A stretch of 64,000 nucleotides of DNA, from positions 434,001-498,000 of the forward strand of contig NZ_CP073578.1 in assembly GCF_018199995.1 (NCBI RefSeq), in the 5' to 3' direction. The notes under the pieces are model-generated. The model was given only the letters and a program-made list of their open reading frames with translations. It was not told the DNA's origin and ran no database searches. This DNA comes from Photobacterium sp. GJ3 (GTDB lineage Bacteria; Pseudomonadota; Gammaproteobacteria; Enterobacterales; Vibrionaceae). A program made the translations under genes and the position numbers. Positions 36,793-46,845 of the stretch are shown one piece after another; position 1 is the first letter of the stretch; each line of letters begins with the position of its first letter.

Positions 36793-37695
36793 GTGGAAAA
36801 CAACAACGATATTGCCCTCATCGAGCGCTTTTTAGATGCGATGTGGATGGAGCGGGGACTGTCTGAGAACACCCTTGCTTCGTACCGCAATGATTTGATG
36901 AAATTGCAGCAATGGCTGGCTGATCGGAGCCTGACCCTGCTGTCACTGCAATCCGGTAATTTGCAGGATTATCAGCAATGGCTGTTTGATCAGGATTTCA
37001 AACAAAGTTCACGGGCCAGAATGACTTCGGCGATGCGACGTCTTTTCCAGTATTTGCATCGTGAAAAGCTGCGTGACGATGAACCGAGCGCTCTGCTGCA
37101 CAGTCCGCGTTTGCCGCAACGGTTGCCAAAAGATATTACGGAAGATCAAGTCAGTGCGCTGCTGAGTGCGCCGGATGTCAATGTCCCGCTGGAACTGCGG
37201 GATAAAGCCATGCTGGAATTGCTTTATGCCACCGGACTGCGGGTGACAGAGCTGGTCAGTTTGCGGATGGACAATATCAGTCTGCGTCAGGGGGTCGTCC
37301 GGGTGACCGGTAAAGGTGACAAAGAGCGACTGGTGCCGATGGGCGAAGAGGCAATGGAATGGATTGAATCTTTCCTGAGCCACGGGCGACCTCAGCTGTT
37401 GGGTGAAGTCAGTTCAGATGTGCTGTTTCCCAGTAAACGGGCTCGGCAGATGACCCGGCAAACATTCTGGCACCGGATGAAATATTACGCCGTACTGGCG
37501 GGGATTGATGCGGACACCTTATCGCCTCACGTTATGCGGCATGCCTTTGCAACGCATTTACTGAATTATGGTGCGGATCTGCGCGTGGTCCAGATGTTAT
37601 TGGGCCACAGTGATTTATCGACCACCCAGATCTATACTCATGTAGCAACGGAGCGGCTGAAACAGCTGCATCAGGAACACCATCCGCGGGCCTGA
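36793..37695 (+). CDS. xerD: Site-specific tyrosine recombinase XerD
   Basis: 300-residue recombinase that resolves chromosome dimers at dif with XerC and FtsK. N-terminal SAM-like core-binding domain (LIERFLDAMWMERGLSENTLASYRNDL), catalytic residues in TGLRVTELVSL (Arg), GKGDKERLVP (Lys), HVMRHAFATHLL (His, Arg), LGHSDLSTTQIYTHV (His, Tyr nucleophile). GTG at 36793 with GGGAG 9 bases upstream gives the family length; the ATG at 36772 lacks a site. Starts the xerD-dsbC-recJ-prfB-lysS string. Confidence 0.95.
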   Translation: MENNNDIALIERFLDAMWMERGLSENTLASYRNDLMKLQQWLADRSLTLLSLQSGNLQDYQQWLFDQDFKQSSRARMTSAMRRLFQYLHREKLRDDEPSALLHSPRLPQRLPKDITEDQVSALLSAPDVNVPLELRDKAMLELLYATGLRVTELVSLRMDNISLRQGVVRVTGKGDKERLVPMGEEAMEWIESFLSHGRPQLLGEVSSDVLFPSKRARQMTRQTFWHRMKYYAVLAGIDADTLSPHVMRHAFATHLLNYGADLRVVQMLLGHSDLSTTQIYTHVATERLKQLHQEHHPRA

Positions 37696-37880
37696 CTGCT
37701 GGCTCAATTTGGATGTGCGTCCTGCAGATGTACACTGAAGTGGGGCGGAGATCCCAATCATATTCAGCCAGACTGTGCTGAATATGAAATGACTTGCCTT
37801 TTGGCAGTGAACTTTGAAAGATGTGCAGACTCCAATAGGTCTGTATCTTTAAAATTAACGACATTTTCTAAGGATAATTT

Positions 37881-38603
37881 ATGCCATTTTCTTGCCGTCC
37901 TCTGCTGGTTGCGCTGGCTGCATTTACGGCTTTTTCTGCCAGTGCAGAGCCTGATGCCCGTGCCATTGAAGCAACGTTAACGCCGCTGGGCATTTCTGCT
38001 GCATCCATTACGCCATCCCCGATTCAGGGCATGAACGAAGTGGTGACCGAGCGTGGCATCATTTATATGTCTGATGACGGTCAGTATTTTATGGCGGGCA
38101 ACTTGTATCACTCCGTGAAGGGGGAGCCTGTCAATCTGACTGAACAGAAAATGGCGACCATTAACAAAGGCAAGCTGAAAGGCATGGAAGACGAGATGAT
38201 CGTTTATCCGGCCAAAGACGAAAAATATGTGGTCACCGTCTTTACGGACACCAGCTGTGGTTACTGCCGCAAACTGCACAGTGAAATGCAGGCCTACAAC
38301 GACGCCGGGATCACCATTCGTTATCTGGCTTTTCCACGTGGCGGTGAACGTTCCCAGAACTTTGGCGAAATGAGTGCTATCTGGGCAGCCAAGGATCCGC
38401 TCAAAGCGATGGATGCAGCCAAGAAAGGGACGTTGGATATTGATAACAGCCCGCACAATGATGCGCTGGTGATGAAGCATTACCAGTTGGGTGTGGCAAT
38501 GGGCGTGACCGGGACTCCGGCACTGGTGCTGGAAGATGGCACCATGCTGCCTGGTTATCAGCCAGCCAGCCGCCTGCTTCAGTTCCTGAACAGCCGCAGC
38601 TGA
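37881..38603 (+). CDS. dsbC: Thiol:disulfide interchange protein DsbC
   Basis: 240-residue periplasmic disulfide isomerase. Signal peptide of about 22 residues (cleavage near SASA-EP), N-terminal dimerisation domain, then a thioredoxin domain with the active site TDTSCGYCRKLH near residues 127-138 and the cis-Pro loop GVTGTPALV near 212. AAGG 8 bases before the ATG. Followed by an intrinsic terminator. Confidence 0.95.
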   Translation: MPFSCRPLLVALAAFTAFSASAEPDARAIEATLTPLGISAASITPSPIQGMNEVVTERGIIYMSDDGQYFMAGNLYHSVKGEPVNLTEQKMATINKGKLKGMEDEMIVYPAKDEKYVVTVFTDTSCGYCRKLHSEMQAYNDAGITIRYLAFPRGGERSQNFGEMSAIWAAKDPLKAMDAAKKGTLDIDNSPHNDALVMKHYQLGVAMGVTGTPALVLEDGTMLPGYQPASRLLQFLNSRS

Positions 38604-38620
38604 TTTGATGCCTGACCCAG

Positions 38621-38650
38621 ACAGCCCGCTTTGATGCGGGCTGTTTCTTT
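38621..38650 (+). terminator. dsbC terminator
   Basis: ACAGCCCGC (38621-38629) / GCGGGCTGT (38636-38644), then TTCTTTT. Confidence 0.8.
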
Positions 38651-38777
38651 TGGGCTGTCGGTCGCCAAAAAATGTGAATCCGTTGTTTGCATCCGTTCAG
38701 GCGGGTACACGCCGTCACCGTTTTTTGGTATAACTCCTGTCCGCCATTTTTTCCGCAGAACTCCAACAAGAATTTTC

Positions 38778-40505
38778 ATGAAAATCGAAATCAAGCGCCG
38801 CCCGGAAGCAGATTCATCAGGCTTTTCCTCCGCAATTCCGCCCTTGCTCAAACGCATTTATGCCAGCCGTGGCCTGCGAACCGATGCTGATCTGGAACGG
38901 GGCGCCAGAGGGCTGCACAGTTATAACCAACTGAACGGTATTGATGCCGCGGTCGCCTTGCTTGTCTCTGCGCTGCGTGAGCAGCGGCGCATTATCATTG
39001 TCGGGGATTTCGATGCTGATGGCGCAACCAGCTCGGCCTTGTCAGTGCTGGCACTGCGACAGCTGGGGTGCCGGAATGTCGATTATCTGGTGCCTAACCG
39101 CTTTGATGACGGCTATGGTCTGAGCCCGGAAGTGGTGGCGCAGGCAGCTGAGCGAGGCGCAGAAATCATCATGACGGTGGATAACGGCGTTTCATCTGTG
39201 GCAGGTGTGGCCGCGGCAAAAGCAAGCGGGATTCAGGTGCTGGTCACCGATCACCATTTACCCGGTGAAGTGCTGCCAGCCGCAGATGCCATTGTGAATC
39301 CGAATCTGCACAGTTGTGATTTTCCGTCGAAAGCCTTGTGTGGTGTGGGTGTTGCCTTTTATCTGATGCTGGCGTTGCGGGCTGAACTGCGTGAGCAGAA
39401 CTGGTTTGCAGAACAAGGGCTGACCGAACCGAATCTGGCCGGATTACTGGATCTGGTGGCGCTGGGCACCGTGGCGGATGTGGTGGCACTGGATGGCAAT
39501 AACCGGATTCTGGTGCATCAGGGCCTGCAGCGAATTCGTGCCGGTCAGTGTCGTCCCGGTATTCAGGCCCTGATTGAAGTGGCGAACCGTGAGCCGTCCC
39601 GGCTGGTCGCCAGTGATCTGGGATTTGCGCTCGGACCACGAATCAATGCGGCCGGGCGGTTGGACGACATGTCCTTCGGCGTGGAATTGCTGCTGTGCGA
39701 CAATATTCAGACCGCCCGCCGGATGGCGGTTGAGCTGGACGGACTGAATCAGACCCGTAAAGAAATTGAGCAGGGCATGAAAGAAGAAGCGCTGGCGATT
39801 TGTGAGCGGCTTAAATTCAATCAGCAAGATATGCCCTATGGATTGGTGTTGTATCAGGCGGACTGGCATCAGGGCGTGATCGGGATTCTGGCATCCCGCA
39901 TCAAAGAGTTGTATCACCGCCCGGTGATCGCGTTTGCGGCAGCCGGAGACTCAGAAATCAAAGGCTCCTGTCGTTCGATTCCCGGTCTGCACATGCGGGA
40001 TGTACTCGACCGGATTGACACCCAGAATCCGGGCATGATTCTGAAATTCGGCGGCCATGCGATGGCAGCCGGTCTGACGCTGAAAACAGCGCAGTATGAG
40101 GCGTTCAGTCAGGCCTTTGATCAGGCCGTTCGTGAAGAGCTGGATGAATCCGCGCTCAAAGGGGTTCTACTGACCGATGGTGAACTGGCTGCCCAGGACA
40201 TGACACTGGAAACCGCGGAGGTGCTGCGTCACGGGGGCCCCTGGGGGCAACAGTTCCCTGAGCCGAGTTTCGATGGTCAGTTCCGGTTGCTCCAGCAGCG
40301 ACTGGTGGGCAGTAAGCACCTGAAAATGATCCTCGAACCCGTAGGCGGCGGCAGTATGATTGATGCCATTGCATTCAATATTGATGTGCGGCGCTGGCCG
40401 GATGCATCGGTTCAAATGGTGAATCTGGTTTATCGTCTGGATGTGAACGAGTTTCGGGGCAACCGCAGCGTTCAACTGATGGTCGAACATCTCGAAGCAT
40501 TATAA
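38778..40505 (+). CDS. recJ: Single-stranded-DNA-specific exonuclease RecJ
   Basis: 575-residue 5'-3' ssDNA exonuclease of the DHH family used in RecF repair and mismatch repair. Motifs: IVGDFDADGATSSAL near 80-94, VDNGVSSVAG near 137, TDHHLPGE (DHH) near 158, GVGVAFYLM, GPRINAAGRLDDMS near 288, then the DHHA1 part with GSCRSIPGLHMRD and FGGHAMAAGLTL. The ATG at 38778 gives the family start MKIEIKRRP; the frame is open 49 codons upstream but overlaps the dsbC terminator. Confidence 0.95.
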   Translation: MKIEIKRRPEADSSGFSSAIPPLLKRIYASRGLRTDADLERGARGLHSYNQLNGIDAAVALLVSALREQRRIIIVGDFDADGATSSALSVLALRQLGCRNVDYLVPNRFDDGYGLSPEVVAQAAERGAEIIMTVDNGVSSVAGVAAAKASGIQVLVTDHHLPGEVLPAADAIVNPNLHSCDFPSKALCGVGVAFYLMLALRAELREQNWFAEQGLTEPNLAGLLDLVALGTVADVVALDGNNRILVHQGLQRIRAGQCRPGIQALIEVANREPSRLVASDLGFALGPRINAAGRLDDMSFGVELLLCDNIQTARRMAVELDGLNQTRKEIEQGMKEEALAICERLKFNQQDMPYGLVLYQADWHQGVIGILASRIKELYHRPVIAFAAAGDSEIKGSCRSIPGLHMRDVLDRIDTQNPGMILKFGGHAMAAGLTLKTAQYEAFSQAFDQAVREELDESALKGVLLTDGELAAQDMTLETAEVLRHGGPWGQQFPEPSFDGQFRLLQQRLVGSKHLKMILEPVGGGSMIDAIAFNIDVRRWPDASVQMVNLVYRLDVNEFRGNRSVQLMVEHLEAL

Positions 40506-40678
40506 TCTTCTGCAGGCGGAGCGACAGGCTCCGCTTTTTGATCCGAACCTGAAAATCTCGCTGTCAATCCTTCCATAGATTTTTGGGATAAGTTTTGTGA
40601 TCCTCTGTTTATTCTTGCCGCAATTCGCTAAAATCCTCCGGTTATGTCCGTTTCGGCAAAAGGCTAAAAAGAGTGGCA

Positions 40679-41777
40679 ATGTTCGAAGTTAATCCGATTA
40701 AAAACCGACTTGAGGATGTGTCTGCACGGACCAACATCCTTAGGGGGTACCTTTGACTACGATGCTAAGAAAGAGCGTCTGGAAGAAGTCAATGCAGAAT
40801 TAGAACAACCTGATGTATGGAATGAGCCAGAGCGTGCTCAGGCATTAGGGAAAGAGCGTGCAGCGCTGGAAGCGGTGGTTGAAACCATCGACCAGCTGGA
40901 TCAGGGCGTCGAAGACGTTGAAGGTCTGCTGGAACTGGCGGTGGAAGAAAACGATCAGGAAACCTTTGACGAAATCGGTCCTGAACTGGACGAACTGGTC
41001 AGCAAGCTGGAATTGCTTGAGTTCCGTCGTATGTTTGCCGGCGATCATGATGGATCGGACTGCTATGTCGACCTGCAGGCAGGTTCAGGCGGTACAGAAG
41101 CTCAGGACTGGACGTCCATGATGCTGCGGATGTACCTGCGCTGGGCAGAAGCCAAAGGTTTCAAAACCGAAGTGATTGAAGTTTCAGAAGGCGACGTTGC
41201 CGGTCTGAAATCTGCCACCGTGAAAATCACGGGCGAATACGCATATGGCTGGCTGCGTACCGAAACCGGTGTTCACCGTCTGGTGCGGAAATCCCCGTTT
41301 GACTCCGGCGGCCGTCGTCATACGTCTTTTGCGTCTGCTTTTGTCTATCCGGAAGTGGATGACAACATTGATATCGATATCAACCCATCGGATCTGCGGA
41401 TTGACGTTTACCGTGCCTCGGGCGCAGGTGGTCAGCACGTCAACACCACTGAATCTGCGGTGCGGATTACACACGTCCCGACGAATACCGTGGTTCAGTG
41501 CCAGAACGACCGTTCTCAGCACAAAAACAAAGATCAGGCGATGAAGCAGCTGAAAGCGAAGCTGTTTGAGCTGGAAATGCAGAAGCAGAATGCTGAGAAA
41601 CAGGCGAATGAAGATGCGAAGTCTGATATCGGCTGGGGAAGCCAGATCCGTTCATACGTGCTGGATGATTCCCGAATCAAAGATCTGCGTACCGGTGTCG
41701 AAAACCGCAATACCCAGGCGGTGTTGGACGGAGACCTGGATCGTTTCATCGAAGCTAGTCTGAAATCCGGTCTGTAA
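40679..41777 (+). CDS. prfB: Peptide chain release factor 2 (programmed +1 frameshift)
   Basis: RF2 recognises UAA and UGA. The gene begins [14 protein letters not shown] at 40679; the first frame hits TGA at 40754-40756 after 25 codons and translation continues in the +1 frame to 41777 (about 365 residues in all). The tripeptide-recognition region and the GGQ loop ([16 protein letters not shown] near residue 250) are intact. The frameshift site is canonical, so this is autoregulation by RF2 level and not a broken gene. lysS follows by 32 bases. Confidence 0.97.
40740..40757 (+). promoter_or_regulatory. prfB +1 programmed frameshift site
   Basis: An internal Shine-Dalgarno-like TAGGGGGT, then TAC CTT TGA C. 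The ribosome slips on CTT-T past the in-frame TGA (40754-40756) when RF2 is scarce. Confidence 0.95.
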
Positions 41778-41809
41778 TACCGGCCCCCGAATTGTTGCTA
41801 AGGTTACCC

Positions 41810-43318
41810 ATGACTGAACAAGTACAAGACGAGAACAAACTGATTGCTGAGCGCCGCGCGAAACTGGAACAGATTCGTCAGGACTGCAAAGCAAACGGCC
41901 ATCCGAACGATTTTCGCCGTGACAGCCTGGCAGCCGATCTGCAGGCTGCTTTTGGTGAAATGACCAAAGAAGCGCTGGAAGACAGCGGCAATGTGGTTGC
42001 CATTGCGGGCCGTGTCATGGCCAAGCGTGGGCCATTCCTGGCCATTCAGGATGTGTCCGGTCGTATTCAGGCGTATGCATCGAAAGATGTGCAAAAAGTA
42101 CTGAAAGACAAATATTCTGGTCTGGATATCGGTGACATCATCGGTGTGAAAGGTACGCTGCACAAATCAGGGAAAGGCGATCTTTACGTCAACATGGATG
42201 AGTTCGTCCTGCTGACCAAAGCGCTGCGTCCGTTGCCTGAGAAATTCCATGGTCTGACCGATCAGGAAATGCGTTACCGCCAGCGTTACGTGGATCTGAT
42301 TGTGAATGAAGAATCCCGAAACACCATGCTGATGCGCTCAAAAGTTGTGAATGCGATTCGTCAGTTCATGACGACCAAAGGCTTCATGGAAGTTGAAACG
42401 CCAATGATGCACGTGATCCCGGGTGGTGCGACTGCACGTCCGTTCATCACGCACCACAATGCGCTGGATATCGACATGTATCTGCGGGTTGCACCAGAGC
42501 TGTATCTGAAGCGTCTGGTGGTTGGCGGTTTCGAGCGCGTGTTCGAAATTAACCGTAACTTCCGTAATGAAGGTCTGTCTCCGCGCCATAACCCGGAATT
42601 CACCATGATGGAATTCTATATGGCGTATGCAGATTATCGTGATCTGATGGATCTGACAGAAGAGATGCTGAGCTCGATCGCACAGGATCTGTGCGGGACA
42701 ACGGGCCTGCCTTACGGTGACGAGACCATTGAATTCAAAGGTCCGTATCCGCGTCTGAGCATGCTGGAAGCGATCAAGCAGTACAACCCGGATCATGAAG
42801 CGATTCAGGGCCTGACGTACGAGCAGGTTCAGGACCGTGATCTGATGGTGAGTATCGCAAAATCGCTGCGCATTGAGGTGGAGACTTTCTGGACCTGTGG
42901 TCAGTTACTGGAAGAAATCTTTGGTGAAACCGCTGAGCCAAAACTGCTGCAGCCAACCTTCATCACAGAATACCCGGCTGATATCTCGCCACTGGCACGT
43001 CGTAACGATGACAACCCATTCATTACCGACCGTTTTGAGTTCTTCATTGGTGGTCGTGAAGTCGCAAACGGTTTCTCTGAGCTGAATGATGCCGAAGATC
43101 AGGACCAGCGCTTCAAGGCGCAGGTGGATGCGAAGGATGCGGGTGATGACGAAGCGATGTTCTATGATGCCGATTATATTACGGCACTGGAGCATGGTCT
43201 GCCGCCAACAGCGGGTCAGGGCATCGGGATCGACCGTCTGGTGATGCTGTTCACCAACAGCCACACCATTCGTGATGTGATTCTGTTCCCGGCGATGCGT
43301 CCGCAGAACAACCAGTAA
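41810..43318 (+). CDS. lysS: Lysine--tRNA ligase
   Basis: 502-residue class II aminoacyl-tRNA synthetase. N-terminal OB-fold anticodon-binding domain (about 60-150; [19 protein letters not shown]), motif 1 around [15 protein letters not shown], motif 2 [21 protein letters not shown] near 257-277, motif 3 [10 protein letters not shown] near 475. ATG at 41810 with AAGG upstream. Probably co-transcribed with prfB; closed by a strong terminator. Confidence 0.97.
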   Translation: MTEQVQDENKLIAERRAKLEQIRQDCKANGHPNDFRRDSLAADLQAAFGEMTKEALEDSGNVVAIAGRVMAKRGPFLAIQDVSGRIQAYASKDVQKVLKDKYSGLDIGDIIGVKGTLHKSGKGDLYVNMDEFVLLTKALRPLPEKFHGLTDQEMRYRQRYVDLIVNEESRNTMLMRSKVVNAIRQFMTTKGFMEVETPMMHVIPGGATARPFITHHNALDIDMYLRVAPELYLKRLVVGGFERVFEINRNFRNEGLSPRHNPEFTMMEFYMAYADYRDLMDLTEEMLSSIAQDLCGTTGLPYGDETIEFKGPYPRLSMLEAIKQYNPDHEAIQGLTYEQVQDRDLMVSIAKSLRIEVETFWTCGQLLEEIFGETAEPKLLQPTFITEYPADISPLARRNDDNPFITDRFEFFIGGREVANGFSELNDAEDQDQRFKAQVDAKDAGDDEAMFYDADYITALEHGLPPTAGQGIGIDRLVMLFTNSHTIRDVILFPAMRPQNNQ

Positions 43319-43341
43319 TCGCCCTGCGCGATCGGCCTGTA

Positions 43342-43369
43342 AAGCCACTTCTCCGGAAGTGGCTTTTTT
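43342..43369 (+). terminator. lysS terminator
   Basis: AAGCCACTT (43342-43350) / AAGTGGCTT (43357-43365), loop CTCCGG, then TTTTTT. Confidence 0.9.
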
Positions 43370-43531
43370 GTTGCAGGAGAAATGATGTGCAGCGGAGGCC
43401 ACTGACGGCTCAGTACATTCAGGATTTTTTTGTGATGAATAACAATTTATCCGCTGAACCGTAGCATAATTTATGGGAGTAGTGTCATAATTCAGCCTCT
43501 GTGGTGATGTAACAAATCTTTAGGGTAAAGA

Positions 43532-43939
43532 ATGAAAAAGATCTCATGTGCTTTGTTGGCTGGACTGATGTTGAGTGGCTGTGCTTCGGTTGAATTGACG
43601 CAGCCTCCCACAGATTTTGTCGGCTCGCTTCCGGATGCGCTGAAGCAGGAGTTCATGAAGTTGAATGATATTCCGCCGGAAGGAAGTCGGGGTGAGGTTC
43701 GGACACTCCACTTTGACAGCGATCGCTCTCTGCTGACGATTGTTCGCCAATTGCGCAGCACACGCTGGAACTGGAATATGGATCAGTCGAAGCTGAAACC
43801 TCAGCTGGTGGAAGTGGCCTGTGAAAACTTCGGTGATGCCATGGCTGTGGGTCTGGGCGTTCGTTTCTGGTACACAGGCGCCGGTGGCTTTGTCAGTGAG
43901 CCAGTTACCAGTGAGCAATGCACCGCAAATAAATCCTGA
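43532..43939 (+). CDS. Predicted lipoprotein of unknown function
   Basis: 135-residue protein with a lipoprotein signal peptide: MKK, hydrophobic core, lipobox LSGC with the lipidated Cys near residue 18. Residue +2 is Ala, so outer-membrane sorting is expected. The mature part shows no recognised domain (RSTRWNWNMDQSKL, VGLGVRFWYTGAGGF). Stands alone between lysS and vpsR. Confidence 0.75.
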   Translation: MKKISCALLAGLMLSGCASVELTQPPTDFVGSLPDALKQEFMKLNDIPPEGSRGEVRTLHFDSDRSLLTIVRQLRSTRWNWNMDQSKLKPQLVEVACENFGDAMAVGLGVRFWYTGAGGFVSEPVTSEQCTANKS

Positions 43940-44106
43940 TCTCTTTGCTGCTGACCCGATATCTGACTGAGTTACGAATCAAAATATCACCTGAAACATC
44001 CAGAAATGGTGATATTTTTGTGATCTGTTGATCCCGTCACTTATACTTACCGAATACCAAATTTCTTTTTTGCATCTGGCTGGCAAACGGCTGAATAGGT
44101 GAACGG

Positions 44107-45435
44107 ATGGGTATGAATGTAAGCAAAGACATCTGGCATGGGGAGCTGGTCTTACTCGGCGGGCACGCAATTCCTTGGTTACATGCGCTGGAACAGGTTG
44201 GATGGCGCTGTCATCACTGTCATGATCTGCGTGCGGCGGAAGCCTTACTGCTCGCGACAGGTCCTTGTCTGGGCGTGGTTGATCTCAGCCATGATGACTT
44301 CAGTCTGCATGCTGTCGCCAGTCTGGTGAACCGCCATAAACAGGTGCGCTGGCTGGCATTGGTTCGCGATGAGCAACTCCATATCGAATCGGTCTGCCAG
44401 TTTATCGTCAGTTTTTGCCTCGATTATTTCACGTCTCCGATCCCGGAAGCACAACTACTCAAAACCTTGGGCCATCAACGCGGTATGCTAACTCTGGAAC
44501 GCCGGGTCTGGCCGGAACTCGGACAGTTCAGCCAGCAGGGGCTGCAGGGGGATACCCCGGTCATGAAAAAACTGCTTCAGCATGTAAAGCGCCTGGCGTC
44601 TGCGGACATGCCAGTCTTGATCCTGGGTGAAATCGGCACCGGGAAAGAAATGGTGGCAGAGGCGATTTTTCAGGCATCTACGCGAGCAAAAGGGCAGTTT
44701 GTGACGGTGAATTGCTCCGGGATGGATGCATCCTGGCATGTCAATGGTGCTCAGGATGCGTGTTGTTTTGAACTGGCGCGGGATGGCGTCCTCTTTCTCA
44801 ACGAAGTCACATCGCTTTCTCCCGAGCGGCAGCAGGAGCTTCTTCAGTGGCTGCAGGATGGCCGGTTTACCAAAGAAAATGGTGTCGTGGTCAGGCACGA
44901 ACCCCGCCTGATAGCAGCGACACACTATCCTCTGGACAGTCTGGTCAGTGAGGGTAATCTCAATAAAGAGCTTTTCTATCGTTTAAATGTGCTGAGCCTG
45001 ACGGTGCCCCCTTTGCGTGAGCGCGGCGATGATCTGCTCAAACTGGCTCAGGCGTTATTACACAAGTACGCCCGTGAGTATAACTGTGGGGTGAAGACTT
45101 TTTCTGAAGATGCCCGGCAGGCAATTGCAACCTATCACTGGCCTGGCAATGTGCAGGAGCTGATTGGCCGCATCAAGCGTTCGGTTTTACTGACTGAGCA
45201 GAAAAACATTGAGGCAGAACATCTTGAGCTGCCCCGTCAGGCGGATGACAAACAAAGCCTGAAGAAAATCCGGGAAGAATCCGAACGCAGTGCTTTATTG
45301 AGTGTCCTGGAAAACAACCGGGGTCAGATTACGGCGGCCGCCCGAGAACTCGGTGTTTCCCGTGCGACCATGTACCGATTACTGAACAAGCATGATCTGA
45401 TCCCGCCACCACGGGATCTGGGGCAGAATTCTTAG
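44107..45435 (+). CDS. vpsR: VpsR-type sigma-54-like regulator
   Basis: 442-residue NtrC-type regulator equal in length and position (after lysS) to Vibrio VpsR, the c-di-GMP-dependent activator of exopolysaccharide and biofilm genes. N-terminal receiver-like domain without the usual phospho-acceptor context, AAA+ domain with Walker A GEIGTGKE near 178, and a C-terminal Fis-type HTH (ITAAARELGVSRATMYRLL). The GAFTGA loop needed to contact sigma-54 is absent (NCSGMDASWHVNGAQDACC in its place) and Walker B is GVLFLNE with Asn instead of Asp, as expected of VpsR-like proteins that work with sigma-70. Ends 1 base from the PACE gene on the other strand. Confidence 0.88.
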   Translation: MGMNVSKDIWHGELVLLGGHAIPWLHALEQVGWRCHHCHDLRAAEALLLATGPCLGVVDLSHDDFSLHAVASLVNRHKQVRWLALVRDEQLHIESVCQFIVSFCLDYFTSPIPEAQLLKTLGHQRGMLTLERRVWPELGQFSQQGLQGDTPVMKKLLQHVKRLASADMPVLILGEIGTGKEMVAEAIFQASTRAKGQFVTVNCSGMDASWHVNGAQDACCFELARDGVLFLNEVTSLSPERQQELLQWLQDGRFTKENGVVVRHEPRLIAATHYPLDSLVSEGNLNKELFYRLNVLSLTVPPLRERGDDLLKLAQALLHKYAREYNCGVKTFSEDARQAIATYHWPGNVQELIGRIKRSVLLTEQKNIEAEHLELPRQADDKQSLKKIREESERSALLSVLENNRGQITAAARELGVSRATMYRLLNKHDLIPPPRDLGQNS

Positions 45436-45436
45436 A

Positions 45437-45862
45437 CTATGCCTGCGCTGCTTCCGGGAGTGGGAAGACTTTGTCGTAAGCCAGATTGTAGGCATACGCA
45501 TAGATCAGATAGAACACCACCAGGCCCAAATCCATGATCAGGGCTTGCCACAGGCCAATCTCCAGCCACCAGGCCATCATGGGCAGTGTGATCACTAACA
45601 GGCTCAGCTCGAAACCCAGCGCATGGATAATCCGGTGGCGGGTCTGCTTGTGGAGCTGACCGCTGTATTTCAGCATCGCGTGATCAAACATCAGGTTGTA
45701 GGCGTAGTTCCAGAATGTCGCAATGACCGAGAAAATAACGCCTAAAACACCAATTTGAGCCATATCAAACCCAAACATCTGGCTCAGCACCCATGTGATC
45801 AGAACCAGTGCAATGGCTTCAAAACCAATGGCATGACGAATTCTGTCCTTTTGTGTACGCAT
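45437..45862 (-). CDS. PACE family multidrug/biocide efflux transporter
   Basis: 141-residue inner-membrane protein with four helices in two tandem bacterial-transmembrane-pair repeats (RIRHAIGFEAIALVL... and RIIHALGFELSLLVI...). The conserved Glu15 in AIGFE is present, as in AceI, where it is essential for proton-coupled drug export; NYAYNLMFDH and YAYNLAYDKVFP close each repeat. Divergent from a LysR-type gene with a shared palindromic operator; PACE genes are often controlled this way. Chlorhexidine or short-chain diamines are possible substrates by family only. Confidence 0.9.
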   Translation of the reverse strand: MRTQKDRIRHAIGFEAIALVLITWVLSQMFGFDMAQIGVLGVIFSVIATFWNYAYNLMFDHAMLKYSGQLHKQTRHRIIHALGFELSLLVITLPMMAWWLEIGLWQALIMDLGLVVFYLIYAYAYNLAYDKVFPLPEAAQA

Positions 45863-45912
45863 TGTAATGACCTCTGAAGAATCAAACTGTCTGAGGGCTA
45901 TCCTAATGCTAT

Positions 45913-45953
45913 TATCGATAGATAAAAGTTAGTTGTTATCTGTTTTATCGATA
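45913..45953. promoter_or_regulatory. Symmetric operator between PACE and LysR genes
   Basis: Two TATCGATA palindromes (45913-45920 and 45946-45953), 33 bases centre to centre, flank AGATAA-N10-TTATCT (45920-45925, 45936-45941). The whole block is a nested inverted repeat in the 100-base divergent promoter region, a likely binding site for the LysR-type product. Confidence 0.65.
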
Positions 45954-45963
45954 GGTGATTAGG

Positions 45964-46845
45964 ATGCAGTTCTCTCTGGAGCAACTTCGTGCCTTTGTGA
46001 GTGCGGCAGAAACCGGCTCGTTTTCGGCGGCCGCCCGCAGGCTGGGTAAGGCGCAGTCGGTTGTCAGTACCGCGGTTTCGAATCTGGAAACAGACTTTCA
46101 TCTGATGCTGTTTGACCGCAGCGGGAAGAAACCCCGGTTAACGCCGGCGGGTGAGGCGCTGCTGATCAAAGCGCGACGGGTCCTTGCGCATTGCGGAGAG
46201 CTTCAGGTTGCCGCGGACAGTTTCCAGCAGGGCGTTGAGCCTAAACTGACGCTGGTGGTGGAGTCCATGGCGATGCTGCCAGCTTTATCTGATGTACTGC
46301 AGCAATTTGAGGCCCGGTTTCCTGAGGTTGAGGTTGAAATTCTGACGGTCGGCACCGGGGATGTTCTGAAACTGCTGAAAGAAGGCCGCGCGCAACTGGC
46401 ACTCATGGTTCAGCTATCTTTTCTGCATCCGGATATCATTGTTCATGGACTGGGTCAGGTGGATGTCTGGTGCGTGGCTGGTTGTGAGCATCCGTTAGCG
46501 GTTCAGCGGCACGTGGACTGGGACGATTTGCGGCAGCACCGCCAGATCCTGCTCACCGGCCGTTATGGGCAGGACAGCGAAGTGTGGCGGGTATCTGATT
46601 CGATCTGGCGGACAGAACACATTCTTTCCGCGATTGAGCTGACTCAGCGGGGGATCGGCTGGACTGTGCTGCCTGCAGACACAGTGAAAGACAAGGTACA
46701 GGCGGGTACGCTGATCCAGTTGCAGCCACAATTTGAGGCTCAGGTCTGGAAACAACCGGTGGATCTGGCCTGGAGCAGTCAGCACGCACTGGGCCCGGCC
46801 GGGAGAGATTTATGTACGCTGCTGAAAAATGTCCGTCTGTCCTGA
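45964..46845 (+). CDS. LysR family transcriptional regulator
   Basis: 293-residue LTTR: N-terminal winged helix (MQFSLEQLRAFVSAAETGSFSAAARRLGKAQSVVS..., residues 1-60) and a C-terminal effector domain (TLVVESMAMLPALSDVL onward). The ATG at 45964 is used; an in-frame GTG lies 9 bases upstream. Divergent from the PACE transporter gene, which it probably activates in response to a toxic amine or biocide. The likely operator overlaps its own promoter. Confidence 0.88.
   Translation: MQFSLEQLRAFVSAAETGSFSAAARRLGKAQSVVSTAVSNLETDFHLMLFDRSGKKPRLTPAGEALLIKARRVLAHCGELQVAADSFQQGVEPKLTLVVESMAMLPALSDVLQQFEARFPEVEVEILTVGTGDVLKLLKEGRAQLALMVQLSFLHPDIIVHGLGQVDVWCVAGCEHPLAVQRHVDWDDLRQHRQILLTGRYGQDSEVWRVSDSIWRTEHILSAIELTQRGIGWTVLPADTVKDKVQAGTLIQLQPQFEAQVWKQPVDLAWSSQHALGPAGRDLCTLLKNVRLS

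Noticed and set aside
40679..40756. prfB as a frameshifted pseudogene
   Set aside because: The CTT-TGA-C site with upstream AGGGGGT is the canonical programmed frameshift, so the gene is intact.
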